From NCBI GenBank assembly GCA_902773835.1, contig CACYFZ010000001.1, forward strand, positions 1 to 64,000: a DNA stretch of 64,000 nucleotides, read 5' to 3'. Shown here in pieces: positions 55,533-64,000 of the stretch. The notes under the pieces are model-generated. The model saw nothing but the letters and a program-made list of their open reading frames with translations. It was not told the DNA's origin and searched no databases. Source of the DNA: an uncultured Eubacteriales bacterium (GTDB taxonomy: Bacteria > Bacillota > Clostridia > Peptostreptococcales > Anaerovoracaceae). Within the stretch, counting starts at the first letter, position 1. Each line of letters begins with the position of its first letter. The position numbers were made by a program, and so were the translations under genes.

Positions 55533-56134
55533 AAGATGACAGCATCAAATTAATGTCGCTTCTGGAAGAACTGGAAGATCTTATTAATTCTTCCAGCAAG
55601 ATGCCTTTTTCTGAAAAAGGTATTATAGATCTTGATGTGGCGCAGAAGATAATGGAGGACATTCGACTCAATCTTCCTCGCGATATCCAGCAAGCTAAAT
55701 GGCTCAACTCCGAGAAGGATCGCATTATCAGTGAGGCCAAGAGAGAGTACAACAGAATGATTAACGAAGCGAAAGATCAGGTTGAGTACCTCGTTAATAA
55801 TAATAATATTACGAAGGACGCTCAGAAGAGAGCGGATGCTGTCCTTAAGGAAGCTGAGAATCATGCTAATTATATGAAATACAGATCTTATGAGTACATC
55901 GATCAGCTTCTCTACGATATGCAAAATGATATTGCCAGCGTCGGAGGTTCATATATCGAGCCTATGACAGAGTATTTTAATCAGATGCTCAATAATATTA
56001 ATGCCAGAGTAAATCAGAACCGTCAGGAAATGAAGACTCTTGCAGAGAGAGTCCAGGTTGGCGATGCGGACTTTTCGGCAGTAGAAGCTCCTGAAGCATC
56101 GGCAGAGCCGGATGACATTGAAGAAGAACTGTAG
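55529..56134 (+). CDS. Coiled-coil protein of unknown function encoded with coaD
   Basis: The 201-residue protein is strongly helical. A start with heptad-like LMSLLEELEDLI leads to an AQKIMEDIRLNLPRDIQQAKWL segment, then a long charged coiled coil (about 65-175), and an acidic tail ending DDIEEEL. The central part resembles ATP synthase b/H-type stalk or DivIVA-type coiled coils in composition only. No membrane segment is present. In Clostridia a similar coiled-coil gene often follows coaD. The function is unknown. Confidence 0.75.
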   Translation: MKDDSIKLMSLLEELEDLINSSSKMPFSEKGIIDLDVAQKIMEDIRLNLPRDIQQAKWLNSEKDRIISEAKREYNRMINEAKDQVEYLVNNNNITKDAQKRADAVLKEAENHANYMKYRSYEYIDQLLYDMQNDIASVGGSYIEPMTEYFNQMLNNINARVNQNRQEMKTLAERVQVGDADFSAVEAPEASAEPDDIEEEL

Positions 56135-56160
56135 AAACGAAGCAGTAAAGATTTAAAAAA

Positions 56161-56192
56161 CGGGGTTTGCCTTTTTCGGCAAGCCCTGTATT
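56161..56192 (+). terminator. Candidate terminator after the coiled-coil gene
   Basis: GGGGTTTGCC pairs with GGCAAGCCCT around TTTTTC, preceded by an A run. The T tail is weak (GTATTTCT), so read-through into tmcAL is possible. Confidence 0.6.
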
Positions 56193-56206
56193 TCTGAGAA
56201 GGACAT

Positions 56207-57427
56207 ATGAAAGCAACGGGAATCGTAGCGGAATTCAATCCTCTTCATAACGGCCATGCATATATTATCGATGAAGCACGAAAGAGAACGAATGCAGAAG
56301 CAGTTGTTGTGGCCATGAGCGGCAACTTTGTCCAAAGAGGAGAGCCCGCCTTGACGAATAAGTGGAGCAGAACAAAGACTGCGCTTCTTAGCGGGGCTGA
56401 TTTGGTGTTGGAAATCCCGACTTATTTTTGTCTCTCGGATGCAGGAAAGTATGCTTCGGCAGGAGTTAGCATTCTTGAATCACTGGGCTGTGTTTCCGAA
56501 ATATGCTGCGGATGCGCGCCGGGAGACTCAAGTGTTATAAAGGAAACCGCGGAGCTTATATCCCGAAATAAAGAGGAGATAGCAGAATTAATCTCTGAAC
56601 AGACAAAAGAAGGTTTGTCATATCCTGCCGCAAGAGAAAAAGCCGTATTGTCACTGGTAAAGGACGATGACTGTAAAGAAGCGATAGGCAAGGCTCTGAA
56701 TGATCCGAATAATGTATTGGCGATTGAATATATGCTTTCTTCAGAAAAATCAGAGATAAACTGTATTACAAGACTCGGCGCGGCGTATAACGATCCGTTT
56801 TCAAGTGATGTAGAATATCAAAGTGCATCCGGAATCAGAAGCCTGTTTTTAAAACTCGGAGCAGAAGCTGCTTCCGATAAAGTCTCATCTTATGTTCCCG
56901 AATATTGTTTGAATGAGCTTAAGGCGAGCAGGCTTATGTTTAAAGATGATGTTTCAAACTATCTCAAGCTGGCTGTTTTAAATGCCGATGCATCATCAAT
57001 AGATGAATGTCCCTCCGGGGGAGAAGGACTCGGAAACCTTATTAAGGACGCCGCTGTTTTCAACGGAGGAATTGATGACATCATAACTTATGCTAAATCC
57101 AAGAGATACACATACACCAGATTATCAAGGCTGTGCATGCAGATACTGCTCGGAATAGACAGAAGAAAGCATGTATTTGAAAAGCCGGAATACCTGAGAG
57201 TCCTCGGCTTTACGGAGAAGGGGAGGGAACGCCTCTCTGAAGTAAAAAGAAATGAGCTTCACACGCTTCCTGTAATTACCAACATTAACAAAGAGACAGC
57301 CGAAGAAGGAACGGTATTGAAAAATATGCTGAAACTTGATATAAAAGCTTCGGATATATATAATCTCATGTGCGGAAACGATATCTATGAGAATTCCGAC
57401 TACAAAACAATACCTGTAATGATTTAA
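56207..57427 (+). CDS. tmcAL: tRNA(Met) cytidine acetate ligase (YlbM family)
   Basis: TmcAL acetylates the wobble cytidine of elongator tRNA-Met using acetate and ATP. The 406-residue protein has the nucleotidyltransferase start MKATGIVAEFNPLHNGHAYII, then VVAMSGNFVQRGEPA and LVLEIPTYFCLSDAGKYASAG. The C-terminal part contains RYTYTRLSRLCMQILLGI. The ATG follows GAGAAGG. A tRNA with a CAT anticodon lies in the array at 8876-8951. The gene is followed by tRNA-Pro and rpmF, a common order. Confidence 0.94.
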   Translation: MKATGIVAEFNPLHNGHAYIIDEARKRTNAEAVVVAMSGNFVQRGEPALTNKWSRTKTALLSGADLVLEIPTYFCLSDAGKYASAGVSILESLGCVSEICCGCAPGDSSVIKETAELISRNKEEIAELISEQTKEGLSYPAAREKAVLSLVKDDDCKEAIGKALNDPNNVLAIEYMLSSEKSEINCITRLGAAYNDPFSSDVEYQSASGIRSLFLKLGAEAASDKVSSYVPEYCLNELKASRLMFKDDVSNYLKLAVLNADASSIDECPSGGEGLGNLIKDAAVFNGGIDDIITYAKSKRYTYTRLSRLCMQILLGIDRRKHVFEKPEYLRVLGFTEKGRERLSEVKRNELHTLPVITNINKETAEEGTVLKNMLKLDIKASDIYNLMCGNDIYENSDYKTIPVMI

Positions 57428-57531
57428 GGATAAAAGCAGAATCACTTAGGTATTTCGGAAAAATTCAGAAAATACGAAAAACTTGTAGATTTTTTACATT
57501 CTTTGTGTTACATTATCTGTGTTGTTTTTTG

Positions 57532-57608
57532 CGGGGTGTGGCTCAGCTTGGTAGAGCGCTTCGTTCGGGACGAAGAGGTCGCGTGTTCAAATCTCGTCAC
57601 CCCGACCA
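57532..57608 (+). tRNA. tRNA-Pro (anticodon CGG)
   Basis: Complete 77-base cloverleaf with CCA. Acceptor CGGGGTG pairs with CACCCCG. Stem CTTCG/CGAAG encloses TTCGGGA. The acceptor is the same as in the two TGG copies in the array, but the body differs. It lies 33 bases before rpmF. Confidence 0.97.
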
Positions 57609-57641
57609 ATTAGAAATAATCGATATAAGGAGGTGTCAACT

Positions 57642-57821
57642 GTGGCAGTACCTAAAAGAAAAACTTCTAAGGCCAAGACAAGCGGCAGAAAAGCTGCTAA
57701 TATGAAGAAAAGCGTAACAGGCCTTTCAACATGCCCTCAGTGCCATGAAGCAAAGCTTCCGCACAGGGTTTGTCCGAACTGCGGATACTACGACGGACAG
57801 GACGTTGTAAACGCCGAATAA
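57642..57821 (+). CDS. rpmF: 50S ribosomal protein L32 (zinc-ribbon form)
   Basis: The 59-residue protein reads (M)[12 protein letters not shown] at the start, then the zinc site [22 protein letters not shown]. It starts at GTG 57642, eight bases after AAGGAGG. An in-frame GTG at 57633 overlaps the ribosome site and is rejected. The position next to a tRNA and after tmcAL is usual. A terminator follows. Confidence 0.96.
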   Translation: MAVPKRKTSKAKTSGRKAANMKKSVTGLSTCPQCHEAKLPHRVCPNCGYYDGQDVVNAE

Positions 57822-57848
57822 TTTATACGGTTAATCCATAGACGGTTG

Positions 57849-57874
57849 GTGCAAGTCGTTTGGCTTGCACTTTT
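57849..57874 (+). terminator. Terminator after rpmF
   Basis: GTGCAAG pairs with CTTGCAC around TCGTTTGG, followed by four T. Confidence 0.82.
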
Positions 57875-57891
57875 AATTGTCAGAAAAAACG

Positions 57892-57919
57892 TTACAAAAT
57901 CAACATATTGTAGTATAAT
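57892..57919 (+). promoter_or_regulatory. Promoter of uppP
   Basis: TTACAA at 57892-57897 and a perfect TATAAT at 57914-57919 are 16 bases apart, 45 bases before the uppP start. Confidence 0.75.
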
Positions 57920-57964
57920 TAAGCGGTTATATACATCATATATGATATTAAGGAGGATAATGCC

Positions 57965-58801
57965 TTGTCTTATATAGAAGCCATAATCCTGGGAATTGTG
58001 CAGGGGCTTGCGGAATTTTTACCTGTTTCCAGCTCCGGCCATCTTCTGATGCTTCAGCATTTCTTTGGGATAGAAGCCGATTCAGTACTGATATTTACTG
58101 TTTTGCTTCATGTGGGAACTTTGATTTCCGTATTCTTCTGCTATTGGAATGATATATTGGAACTCATAAAAGAACTTTTTGTTACTATAGGAGATCTCGT
58201 AAGAGGAAGGGGCCTCAGACTCAACGAAAGACCGGTCAGAAAGCTTGGAGTAATGATTGTTGTTGCCAGTATTCCGACTGCTGTCATCGGAATTCTCTTC
58301 GAGGATATTTTTGAAGGCTTTTACACCACTTTGCTTCCTACGGGATGCGGACTTCTTATTACGGGAATGCTTCTGTGGATTGCAGAGATGAAAAGGGATA
58401 ATGCTAAGCAAATAGAAGATATGAAATTTTCTGATGCCCTTGTTGTCGGAGTTATGCAGGGAATAGCTATTACACCGGGCATTTCAAGATCGGGTTCCAC
58501 TTTGTTCGGAGCCCTCAGTAAAGGCTTGCAAAGAGATTTTGCCGTTAAGTTCGCATTTCTGGTTTCAATACCTTCAATTATCGGCTCGGTAATCTTCGAG
58601 GGTGGCTCTGAGGCCATGGAATCCGCATTTAGCACCAATTTAGGACCGGTTATCGTAGGCTGCGTTGCTGCCGCCGTTTCCGGCGTAATAGCCATAAAAG
58701 CAATGATAACGGTAGTAAGGAAACTAAGCCTGAGATACTTTTCAATGTATGTGTGGATAGTAGGCTCAGCTTTGATTATATATACACTTTTAACACACTA
58801 A
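57965..58801 (+). CDS. uppP: Undecaprenyl-diphosphate phosphatase (BacA/UppP)
   Basis: UppP recycles the lipid carrier of peptidoglycan synthesis by removing one phosphate, and gives bacitracin tolerance. The 278-residue protein has seven to eight helices, the motif GLAEFLPVSSSGHL, and the second repeat GVMQGIAITPGISRSGSTLFGAL. It starts at TTG with AAGGAGG seven bases before it. An ATG at 57960 in another frame opens only a five-codon reading frame across this start. ftsK follows after 33 bases. Confidence 0.96.
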   Translation: MSYIEAIILGIVQGLAEFLPVSSSGHLLMLQHFFGIEADSVLIFTVLLHVGTLISVFFCYWNDILELIKELFVTIGDLVRGRGLRLNERPVRKLGVMIVVASIPTAVIGILFEDIFEGFYTTLLPTGCGLLITGMLLWIAEMKRDNAKQIEDMKFSDALVVGVMQGIAITPGISRSGSTLFGALSKGLQRDFAVKFAFLVSIPSIIGSVIFEGGSEAMESAFSTNLGPVIVGCVAAAVSGVIAIKAMITVVRKLSLRYFSMYVWIVGSALIIYTLLTH

Positions 58802-58834
58802 AATAGACGTTTATTTCCAAGGGGAGTTTGCGTA

Positions 58835-61800
58835 ATGGCTGAAACCTCACAGAAGAAAAGAGGACCGGGGAGACCCCCGGGCAGCAAGAATAAGGTCAAT
58901 CACGCTGCTGCACCGAGCAGAAATGAGCAGATTGATGAGATGCAAAGGAAGTATGACAGAGACAGAAGAAATGTCGATGTCATATGGAGCATCACTTTGG
59001 TTGCCATAGGTCTCTTCCTTTTCTTTACGGTCGTAATGGACACGACCGGAAGTTTTGGTATGTATATACATGATTTCTGCCTCGGACTTTTCGGCATGAT
59101 GGCATATGCGCTTCCTTTCCTTGTCTTTATATTCGCCATACTTCTTTTGGCCGGCAAACTCCAACATATCGGATGGAGGACCGTGCTGTTCAGCTTCCTC
59201 ATATTCATAAATATGTGTGTTCTGAATTCCTACAGATTCATAGATGAAAATAATCTTCGTTTCGGCTTCAGTGATATAGCAGACCAATACAGAAATGCCA
59301 TACAAGGAATAGAAGGCGGAGTAATGGGAATGGAGATAGGAAGTCTTTTGGTTAAATTCTTCGGAAAACCGGGACTTCTTATCATTGCTTTTACAGTGAT
59401 TATTATTTCGGTATTTCTGGTGGCCAATACTCCGATTTCCAGATTCGTCGAAAAGACCATCAACAACAGAGAAAAGAAAAAGATGCTTGCGGAATTGCTG
59501 GAGAAAAATCCTCCTGAAAAGAGAGCGCCGGCAGCCGCATCGATGCCTCAGACGGTAATAGTTCAGCAACCAATAGTACAACAGCCTGTTGTACCTGAAA
59601 AGAAAAAGGGTGTAAGAGCTATAGATATGCAGGACACTATCGTAATGTCCGCTGAAGAATACAGCCAATGGCAAAAACAACATAAAGATGAAAAGGGCAT
59701 CTTGGGAAGTGTTAAATCCGTATGGAGATCACTGGTCGGAGGCCTTACTACGGATGAATCGGATATATTCGTTCTGCCTAATAAAAAAACCAGCATGTCC
59801 CCTACAAAGCAGGTTAAGAGTGCGGATGAAGTAGTAGGTATTCCTGAGCCTTTCAGTAATACACCGGCTAAGAGTATTGCACACAGCAGAGTAATTGTTA
59901 AAGATCCGAGCCCTACGCTTACACAGGCGGAAGAGAGGGATAAGGATACTATTTTCGATAAACTCGCCAAAAGATTCACGGATTACGTAAACGGCAAAGA
60001 AGAATCAGACGAAGAAGATTACGGATATCCCGGTGACAGAAAGAAGACCGAAGCAAGACCGGTATATAACCAAGGACGCAGCGGATACGGACTCGGGGCA
60101 GATCCTGATGAGATCGTTCACTCAGGACAGTACGGTTTGGACGGACATCCTAAGGCGGGAAGCACAGGTCTCGGAGACTCATTCGGAGGCGGAAATGCGG
60201 CAGGTGCCGGAATGGCAGCTTCCGTTGAGGCCAGAAAAGCAGAGAAGGATACTAAAGCAACTACAGCCAAACCGGCGACTAAACCGGCCAAGGCTCCTAA
60301 AACAACAGCTGCGAGCACTTCAGCCAAAACCAAAGCAGAAGATAAAGTTTCAAAAGGAACTAAAGATGAAGATGACGCTAAAATAGCAGCGGGATTTGAT
60401 GCTAAAGCCGATGATTCATCATATGAACTTCCGCCTATAAGCCTTCTTAAGAGGGGCAGTGGACCTAAGCATGTAATGAGTCAAAATGAGATCGGTGAAA
60501 GAGCCGCCCTCCTTGAGAAGACTCTTAACGATTTCGGAGTAGAGGCCACGGTTATTAACGTTACGCAGGGTGCCTCCGTTACAAGATATGAGGTTCAGCC
60601 GGCGACGGGAGTAAAGGTGTCCAGAATTACCAGACTTGCCGATGATATAGCCCTCAACATGAGAGCTAAGACGGTTCGTATAGAGGCGCCTATTCCGGGT
60701 AAAGCAGCCGTAGGAATTGAGGTGGAAAATGCCAAACCGTCTCCTGTTTTGATCAGAGAACTCATAGATTCCGAGGAATTCATGGCTGCGTCTTCCAAGA
60801 TTGAATTCGTAGTAGGTAAGGATATTTCCGGAAATAATATAGTGGCAGACATGAAAGACATGCCGCATCTTCTGGTGGCAGGTGCTACGGGCTCAGGTAA
60901 GTCCGTATGTATTAATTCCATAATTACAAGTTTCCTTTATAAGGCGAAACCATCCGAACTGAAACTTATCATGATAGACCCTAAGATGGTGGAACTCGGA
61001 AACTACAACGGAATTCCGCATATGCTTACGCCTGTAGTTACGGATCCTAGAAAAGCAGCCAGAGCATTGGCGATTGCCGTTGAAGAGATGGAAAAGAGAT
61101 ATGAGATCTTCTCCAAGGAATATGTAAAAGACCTCGGCTCATATAACGAAAAAATGAGAGGTGAAGGAAGGTATGCGGATTGCAAGCCTGAGATAATCAT
61201 TATTATCGATGAGCTGGCAGACCTTATGATGGCGGCTCCTAATGACGTAGAGAATGCAATCTGCCGACTGGCTCAGAAGGCAAGAGCTGCGGGAATGCAT
61301 CTTATAGTTGCAACTCAGAGACCGTCAGTAGATGTTGTTACCGGTCTTATCAAGGCCAATATCCCTTCAAGAATTGCCTTCACTACGACTTCATCAATTG
61401 ATTCAAGGACCATTTTGGATACAACAGGTGCAGAGAAACTCCTAGGTAAGGGAGATATGCTGTTCTCGCCTGTAGGCTCCACAAAACCTTTCAGAGTGCA
61501 GGGCCCATATATAAGCGCGGAAGAAATCGAGAAGGTCATTAAGTTCGTAAAGAAAGAGGGCGGAGACCCTGAGTATGATGAAGAACTTAAGAGCGCTATA
61601 GATAATCTCGAGCAGAAAGGCTCTTCCGGAGAGCCTCAGGATGAGCTGACTGAAGATGCTATTGCATATATCTTTAAGTCCGGCCAGGCTTCAGTATCCA
61701 TGCTTCAGAGAAGATTCAGAATCGGATACAACAGGGCCGCAAGAATTATTGATGAGATAGAAGAAAAGGGCATTATAGGGCCTCAGGACGGCGCAAGACC

Positions 61801-62368
61801 GAGACAGCTCCTGATGAGCGAAGACATGTATTACGGCGGTCAGAGCGAGCCTGAAGAGGTATATGAAGAGCCTGAAGAAGTAATCGAGGAGCTCCCTGAA
61901 GAAGTTGTTGAGGAGACAGCTGAACCGATTACAGAAGAAGCAGTGCATGAAGTTGAAGCAGAACCTGTAACGGAAGAAACAGAAGAAGAGGAAGCAGCTG
62001 TTGAAGAAACAGTTGAAGAACCTGAATATGAAGTATTCGAGATTCCCGAAGAAGATGATGAAGAAAGCATAGACAGCAAAGACGCATCATCGGATTTGGA
62101 TAATGATCCCGTATTAAACGAACTCGTTTACGGAGAGATGTACGATGATATCCCATTTGATTCGGCAGAAGAAGACAGGGAAGATACGCTTCATGTTATG
62201 CCGGAAGAGGTAGAAACTGACGTCATGGACCCTGCAGATGACGGAGTAAGTGAAAGTGCAATTGCCGAGAAGATGGTATCTGCAAATACAGGCGTAAACG
62301 CATTTAATTCGCTGTCACCTGAGCAGCAGGCCAAGCTTCTGGACGCTGATTATGAGGATGAGTATTGA
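58835..62368 (+). CDS. ftsK: DNA translocase FtsK/SpoIIIE with an acidic C-terminal tail
   Basis: FtsK pumps chromosomal DNA through the division septum. The 1177-residue protein begins with an AT-hook-like stretch (RGPGRPPGSKNK, residues 9-20), then about four membrane helices (46-200) and a long variable linker with an Ala/Lys/Thr-rich part. The motor has Walker A GATGSGKS at 683-690 and IIIIDELADLMM. The gamma winged helix (AYIFKSGQASVSMLQRRF) follows near residues 945-995. A further 177 acidic residues then follow, although gamma is usually at the very end. Length is above the usual 750-900. Confidence 0.94.
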   Translation: MAETSQKKRGPGRPPGSKNKVNHAAAPSRNEQIDEMQRKYDRDRRNVDVIWSITLVAIGLFLFFTVVMDTTGSFGMYIHDFCLGLFGMMAYALPFLVFIFAILLLAGKLQHIGWRTVLFSFLIFINMCVLNSYRFIDENNLRFGFSDIADQYRNAIQGIEGGVMGMEIGSLLVKFFGKPGLLIIAFTVIIISVFLVANTPISRFVEKTINNREKKKMLAELLEKNPPEKRAPAAASMPQTVIVQQPIVQQPVVPEKKKGVRAIDMQDTIVMSAEEYSQWQKQHKDEKGILGSVKSVWRSLVGGLTTDESDIFVLPNKKTSMSPTKQVKSADEVVGIPEPFSNTPAKSIAHSRVIVKDPSPTLTQAEERDKDTIFDKLAKRFTDYVNGKEESDEEDYGYPGDRKKTEARPVYNQGRSGYGLGADPDEIVHSGQYGLDGHPKAGSTGLGDSFGGGNAAGAGMAASVEARKAEKDTKATTAKPATKPAKAPKTTAASTSAKTKAEDKVSKGTKDEDDAKIAAGFDAKADDSSYELPPISLLKRGSGPKHVMSQNEIGERAALLEKTLNDFGVEATVINVTQGASVTRYEVQPATGVKVSRITRLADDIALNMRAKTVRIEAPIPGKAAVGIEVENAKPSPVLIRELIDSEEFMAASSKIEFVVGKDISGNNIVADMKDMPHLLVAGATGSGKSVCINSIITSFLYKAKPSELKLIMIDPKMVELGNYNGIPHMLTPVVTDPRKAARALAIAVEEMEKRYEIFSKEYVKDLGSYNEKMRGEGRYADCKPEIIIIIDELADLMMAAPNDVENAICRLAQKARAAGMHLIVATQRPSVDVVTGLIKANIPSRIAFTTTSSIDSRTILDTTGAEKLLGKGDMLFSPVGSTKPFRVQGPYISAEEIEKVIKFVKKEGGDPEYDEELKSAIDNLEQKGSSGEPQDELTEDAIAYIFKSGQASVSMLQRRFRIGYNRAARIIDEIEEKGIIGPQDGARPRQLLMSEDMYYGGQSEPEEVYEEPEEVIEELPEEVVEETAEPITEEAVHEVEAEPVTEETEEEEAAVEETVEEPEYEVFEIPEEDDEESIDSKDASSDLDNDPVLNELVYGEMYDDIPFDSAEEDREDTLHVMPEEVETDVMDPADDGVSESAIAEKMVSANTGVNAFNSLSPEQQAKLLDADYEDEY

Positions 62369-63702
62369 TGAATATTTACATAGATACGCTCGGATGTGCT
62401 AAAAACGAATACGATTCACAGATGCTGGCAGCCTCCTTACTGGACAGGGGCTGCCGTATTGTCGTATCTCCCGAAGATGCGGATATAATTATCGTTAATA
62501 CTTGCGGCTTTATCGAAGCTGCCAAGAGAGAATCCATCGAAAGGATTTTGGAATTCGCAGAGGCTGCAGGTAAAGGTAGCGATAATGAAGCAACTGACAA
62601 AGATATTAAAATAGTTGTATGCGGCTGCCTGGCAGAAAAATACCACGAGGAATTGGCCAAAGAACTTCCCGAAGTGGATATGTTCTTTGGTGTCAATGAC
62701 TACGATGACTTGCCTGACAGACTTATGGAGAGTTCCGATAAGAGTGATTTGGTAGGTTCCGGTCTTGACGACCTCAGATACAGAAAGAGAAAGATAGAAG
62801 AAAATGCTCACTACGCATATCTGAAGATTGCAGAAGGATGCGATAATGCATGCAGTTTCTGCGCCATACCTTCTATAAGAGGACCGTTCCGATCGAAACG
62901 GATGGAAGATTGCATAAAAGAGGCTGAAGATATGGCTTCAATAGGCGTTAAAGAGCTGATTCTTATAGCACAGGATACATCTCAATACGGTAAAGACCTC
63001 TATGGAGAAGTGCGTCTTCCTCAGTTATTGCAAGAGCTTTGCAAGATAGAAGGGATAGAATGGATCAGGCTTCTGTATGTTTACGATAATGGTATTACCG
63101 ATGAACTCATAGAAGTGCTAAAAAATGAGCCTAAAATATGTAAATACATAGACATGCCTATACAACATATTTCGGATAATGTTCTTAAACTTATGAGAAG
63201 GGCTTCAAGAGGTGCTTCTGTAAAGGCTACTATCGATAAATTAAGAGCGGAAATACCGGATGTTCATATAAGAACAACACTTCTTGTCGGTTCTCCGGGG
63301 GAGACGGAAGACGATATTGCCGAACTTCTTGAATTCATTGATGAGTATGAAATTGACAGGCTCGGAGCCTTCGCATACTCGGATGAGGACGGAACCGCTG
63401 CTTACGATATGGAAGGTAAGAATCCTCAGGATGTCTGCGAGGCCAGAAGAGATCTGGTAATGCAACATCAGAGGGAAGTAAGCGAAAGAAACAACATTAA
63501 AACAATAGGGCAAACATACGATGTAATAATCGATGAAGTTGTCGAAGATAATCTTTATACCGGCAGGACGAGATATGATGCTCCTGAAATTGACTGCGAA
63601 GTTACTTTTACGGGGCCTTCGGGATATAAATCCGGAGATATAGTGAAGGTAAAGATAAACAGCGCATACGAATACGATCTCGAGGGAGAGGCCGTTGAGT
63701 AG
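62368..63702 (+). CDS. rimO: Ribosomal protein S12 methylthiotransferase RimO
   Basis: RimO adds a methylthio group to an aspartate of ribosomal protein S12. The 444-residue protein has the N-terminal UPF0004 domain (IDTLGCAKNEYDSQ, NTCGFIEAAK, CGCLAEKY), the radical-SAM motif CDNACSFCAIP and SIRGPFRS, and a C-terminal TRAM domain. The IDTLGCAKNE start identifies RimO rather than MiaB. ATG 62368 overlaps the ftsK stop by one base (TGATG). The neighbours ftsK and pgsA are standard. Confidence 0.96.
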   Translation: MNIYIDTLGCAKNEYDSQMLAASLLDRGCRIVVSPEDADIIIVNTCGFIEAAKRESIERILEFAEAAGKGSDNEATDKDIKIVVCGCLAEKYHEELAKELPEVDMFFGVNDYDDLPDRLMESSDKSDLVGSGLDDLRYRKRKIEENAHYAYLKIAEGCDNACSFCAIPSIRGPFRSKRMEDCIKEAEDMASIGVKELILIAQDTSQYGKDLYGEVRLPQLLQELCKIEGIEWIRLLYVYDNGITDELIEVLKNEPKICKYIDMPIQHISDNVLKLMRRASRGASVKATIDKLRAEIPDVHIRTTLLVGSPGETEDDIAELLEFIDEYEIDRLGAFAYSDEDGTAAYDMEGKNPQDVCEARRDLVMQHQREVSERNNIKTIGQTYDVIIDEVVEDNLYTGRTRYDAPEIDCEVTFTGPSGYKSGDIVKVKINSAYEYDLEGEAVE

Positions 63703-63722
63703 TAAAAGATAGGAGAGGAATA

Positions 63723-64000
63723 ATGAATTTACCTAACAAACTTACGATTTTAAGAATGATAATGGTGCCGTTTTTCATTGCGGCTTTTATGAGTGGGAAG
63801 TATTTGGTAGCGCTCATTATATTTGCAGCCGCCTCGCTCACCGATTTTTTCGATGGACAGATTGCCAGGAAGTATAATCTTGTAACTAATTTCGGAAAGA
63901 TTATGGATCCGCTGGCAGACAAAATACTTGTGTACTCAGCGCTATGCCTCTTCTTGGAGAACGACTTCATCAAGGGATGGATGCTTATCGTCATATTGGC
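63723..64000 (+). CDS. pgsA: CDP-diacylglycerol--glycerol-3-phosphate 3-phosphatidyltransferase, N-terminal part
   Basis: PgsA makes phosphatidylglycerol phosphate, the first step toward phosphatidylglycerol. The 92 visible codons begin MNLPNKLTILRMIMVPFF and contain the complete CDP-alcohol phosphotransferase signature DGQIAR, then G at eight residues, D and D (GKIMDPLAD). The start follows AGGAGAGG, 20 bases after rimO. The gene runs past the end of the window, so the C-terminus is missing. Confidence 0.95.
   Translation, partial: MNLPNKLTILRMIMVPFFIAAFMSGKYLVALIIFAAASLTDFFDGQIARKYNLVTNFGKIMDPLADKILVYSALCLFLENDFIKGWMLIVIL

Overview
The window is a gene-dense stretch of a Gram-positive chromosome from the Firmicutes, most likely an anaerobic member of the Clostridia. 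The evidence is Zn-ribbon forms of L28 and L32, strong AGGAGG ribosome sites, sigma-A-type promoters, PrpC/PrkC with PASTA repeats, and gene order typical of that class: def-fmt-peptidase-rsmB-prpC-prkC-rsgA-rpe, ruvC-ruvA-ruvB-queA-tgt, rpmB-asp23-recG-rsmD-coaD, tmcAL-rpmF, ftsK-rimO-pgsA. The Fe-S aldo/keto reductase, the fumarate-reductase-type operon and AsnA fit an anaerobe. A family-level name is not supported by the sequence alone.

Layout. 0-7.5 kb (+): end of a YraN protein, comM, a frameshifted dprA, topA, hslV, hslU and a YigZ protein. 7.5-9.15 kb: sixteen tRNA genes behind one strong promoter and ahead of one terminator. 9.2-10.5 kb: a small HTH regulator and a convergent radical-SAM gene. 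10.5-24.4 kb (+): queH, asnA, priA, def, fmt, a membrane Zn-peptidase, rsmB, prpC, prkC, rsgA, rpe, comEC. 24.4-26.9 kb: a 580-bp gene-poor region with three hairpins, then a secreted CAP-domain protein. 26.9-30.1 kb: holA (+), facing recN and argR (-). 30.3-39.0 kb (+): ruvC, ruvA, a 36-residue membrane peptide gene, ruvB, queA, tgt, a three-gene fumarate reductase/succinate dehydrogenase set and an RNA uracil methyltransferase. 39.1-43.5 kb is the most accessory-looking part: a membrane HTH/zinc-ribbon protein, a repeat array before a broken P-loop kinase gene, a cyclophilin-like lipoprotein, an Fe-S aldo/keto reductase and two unknown membrane proteins. 43.6-51.6 kb (-): an MgtC-like protein, an NSS transporter, a class A penicillin-binding protein with a very long acidic N-terminus, and a membrane-anchored protein resembling an inactive M20 peptidase. 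51.6-64 kb (+): rpmB, asp23-like, recG, rsmD, coaD, a coiled-coil gene, tmcAL, tRNA-Pro, rpmF, uppP, ftsK, rimO and a partial pgsA.

Themes. DNA processing and repair is well represented (dprA, comM, comEC, recN, ruvABC, recG, priA, topA, holA). QueH, QueA and Tgt are steps in making queuosine, and tRNA-Asp and tRNA-Tyr, two of its targets, lie in the tRNA array. The wall/division genes (class A PBP, UppP, FtsK, PrkC/PrpC) include two proteins with unusual acidic extensions. No phage, insertion sequence or CRISPR array was seen. I found no obviously new defence or metabolic system; the best leads are the ruvA-ruvB micropeptide, the PBP and FtsK extensions, the pseudo-peptidase beside the PBP, the hairpin-rich intergenic region, and the repeat array before the broken kinase gene.
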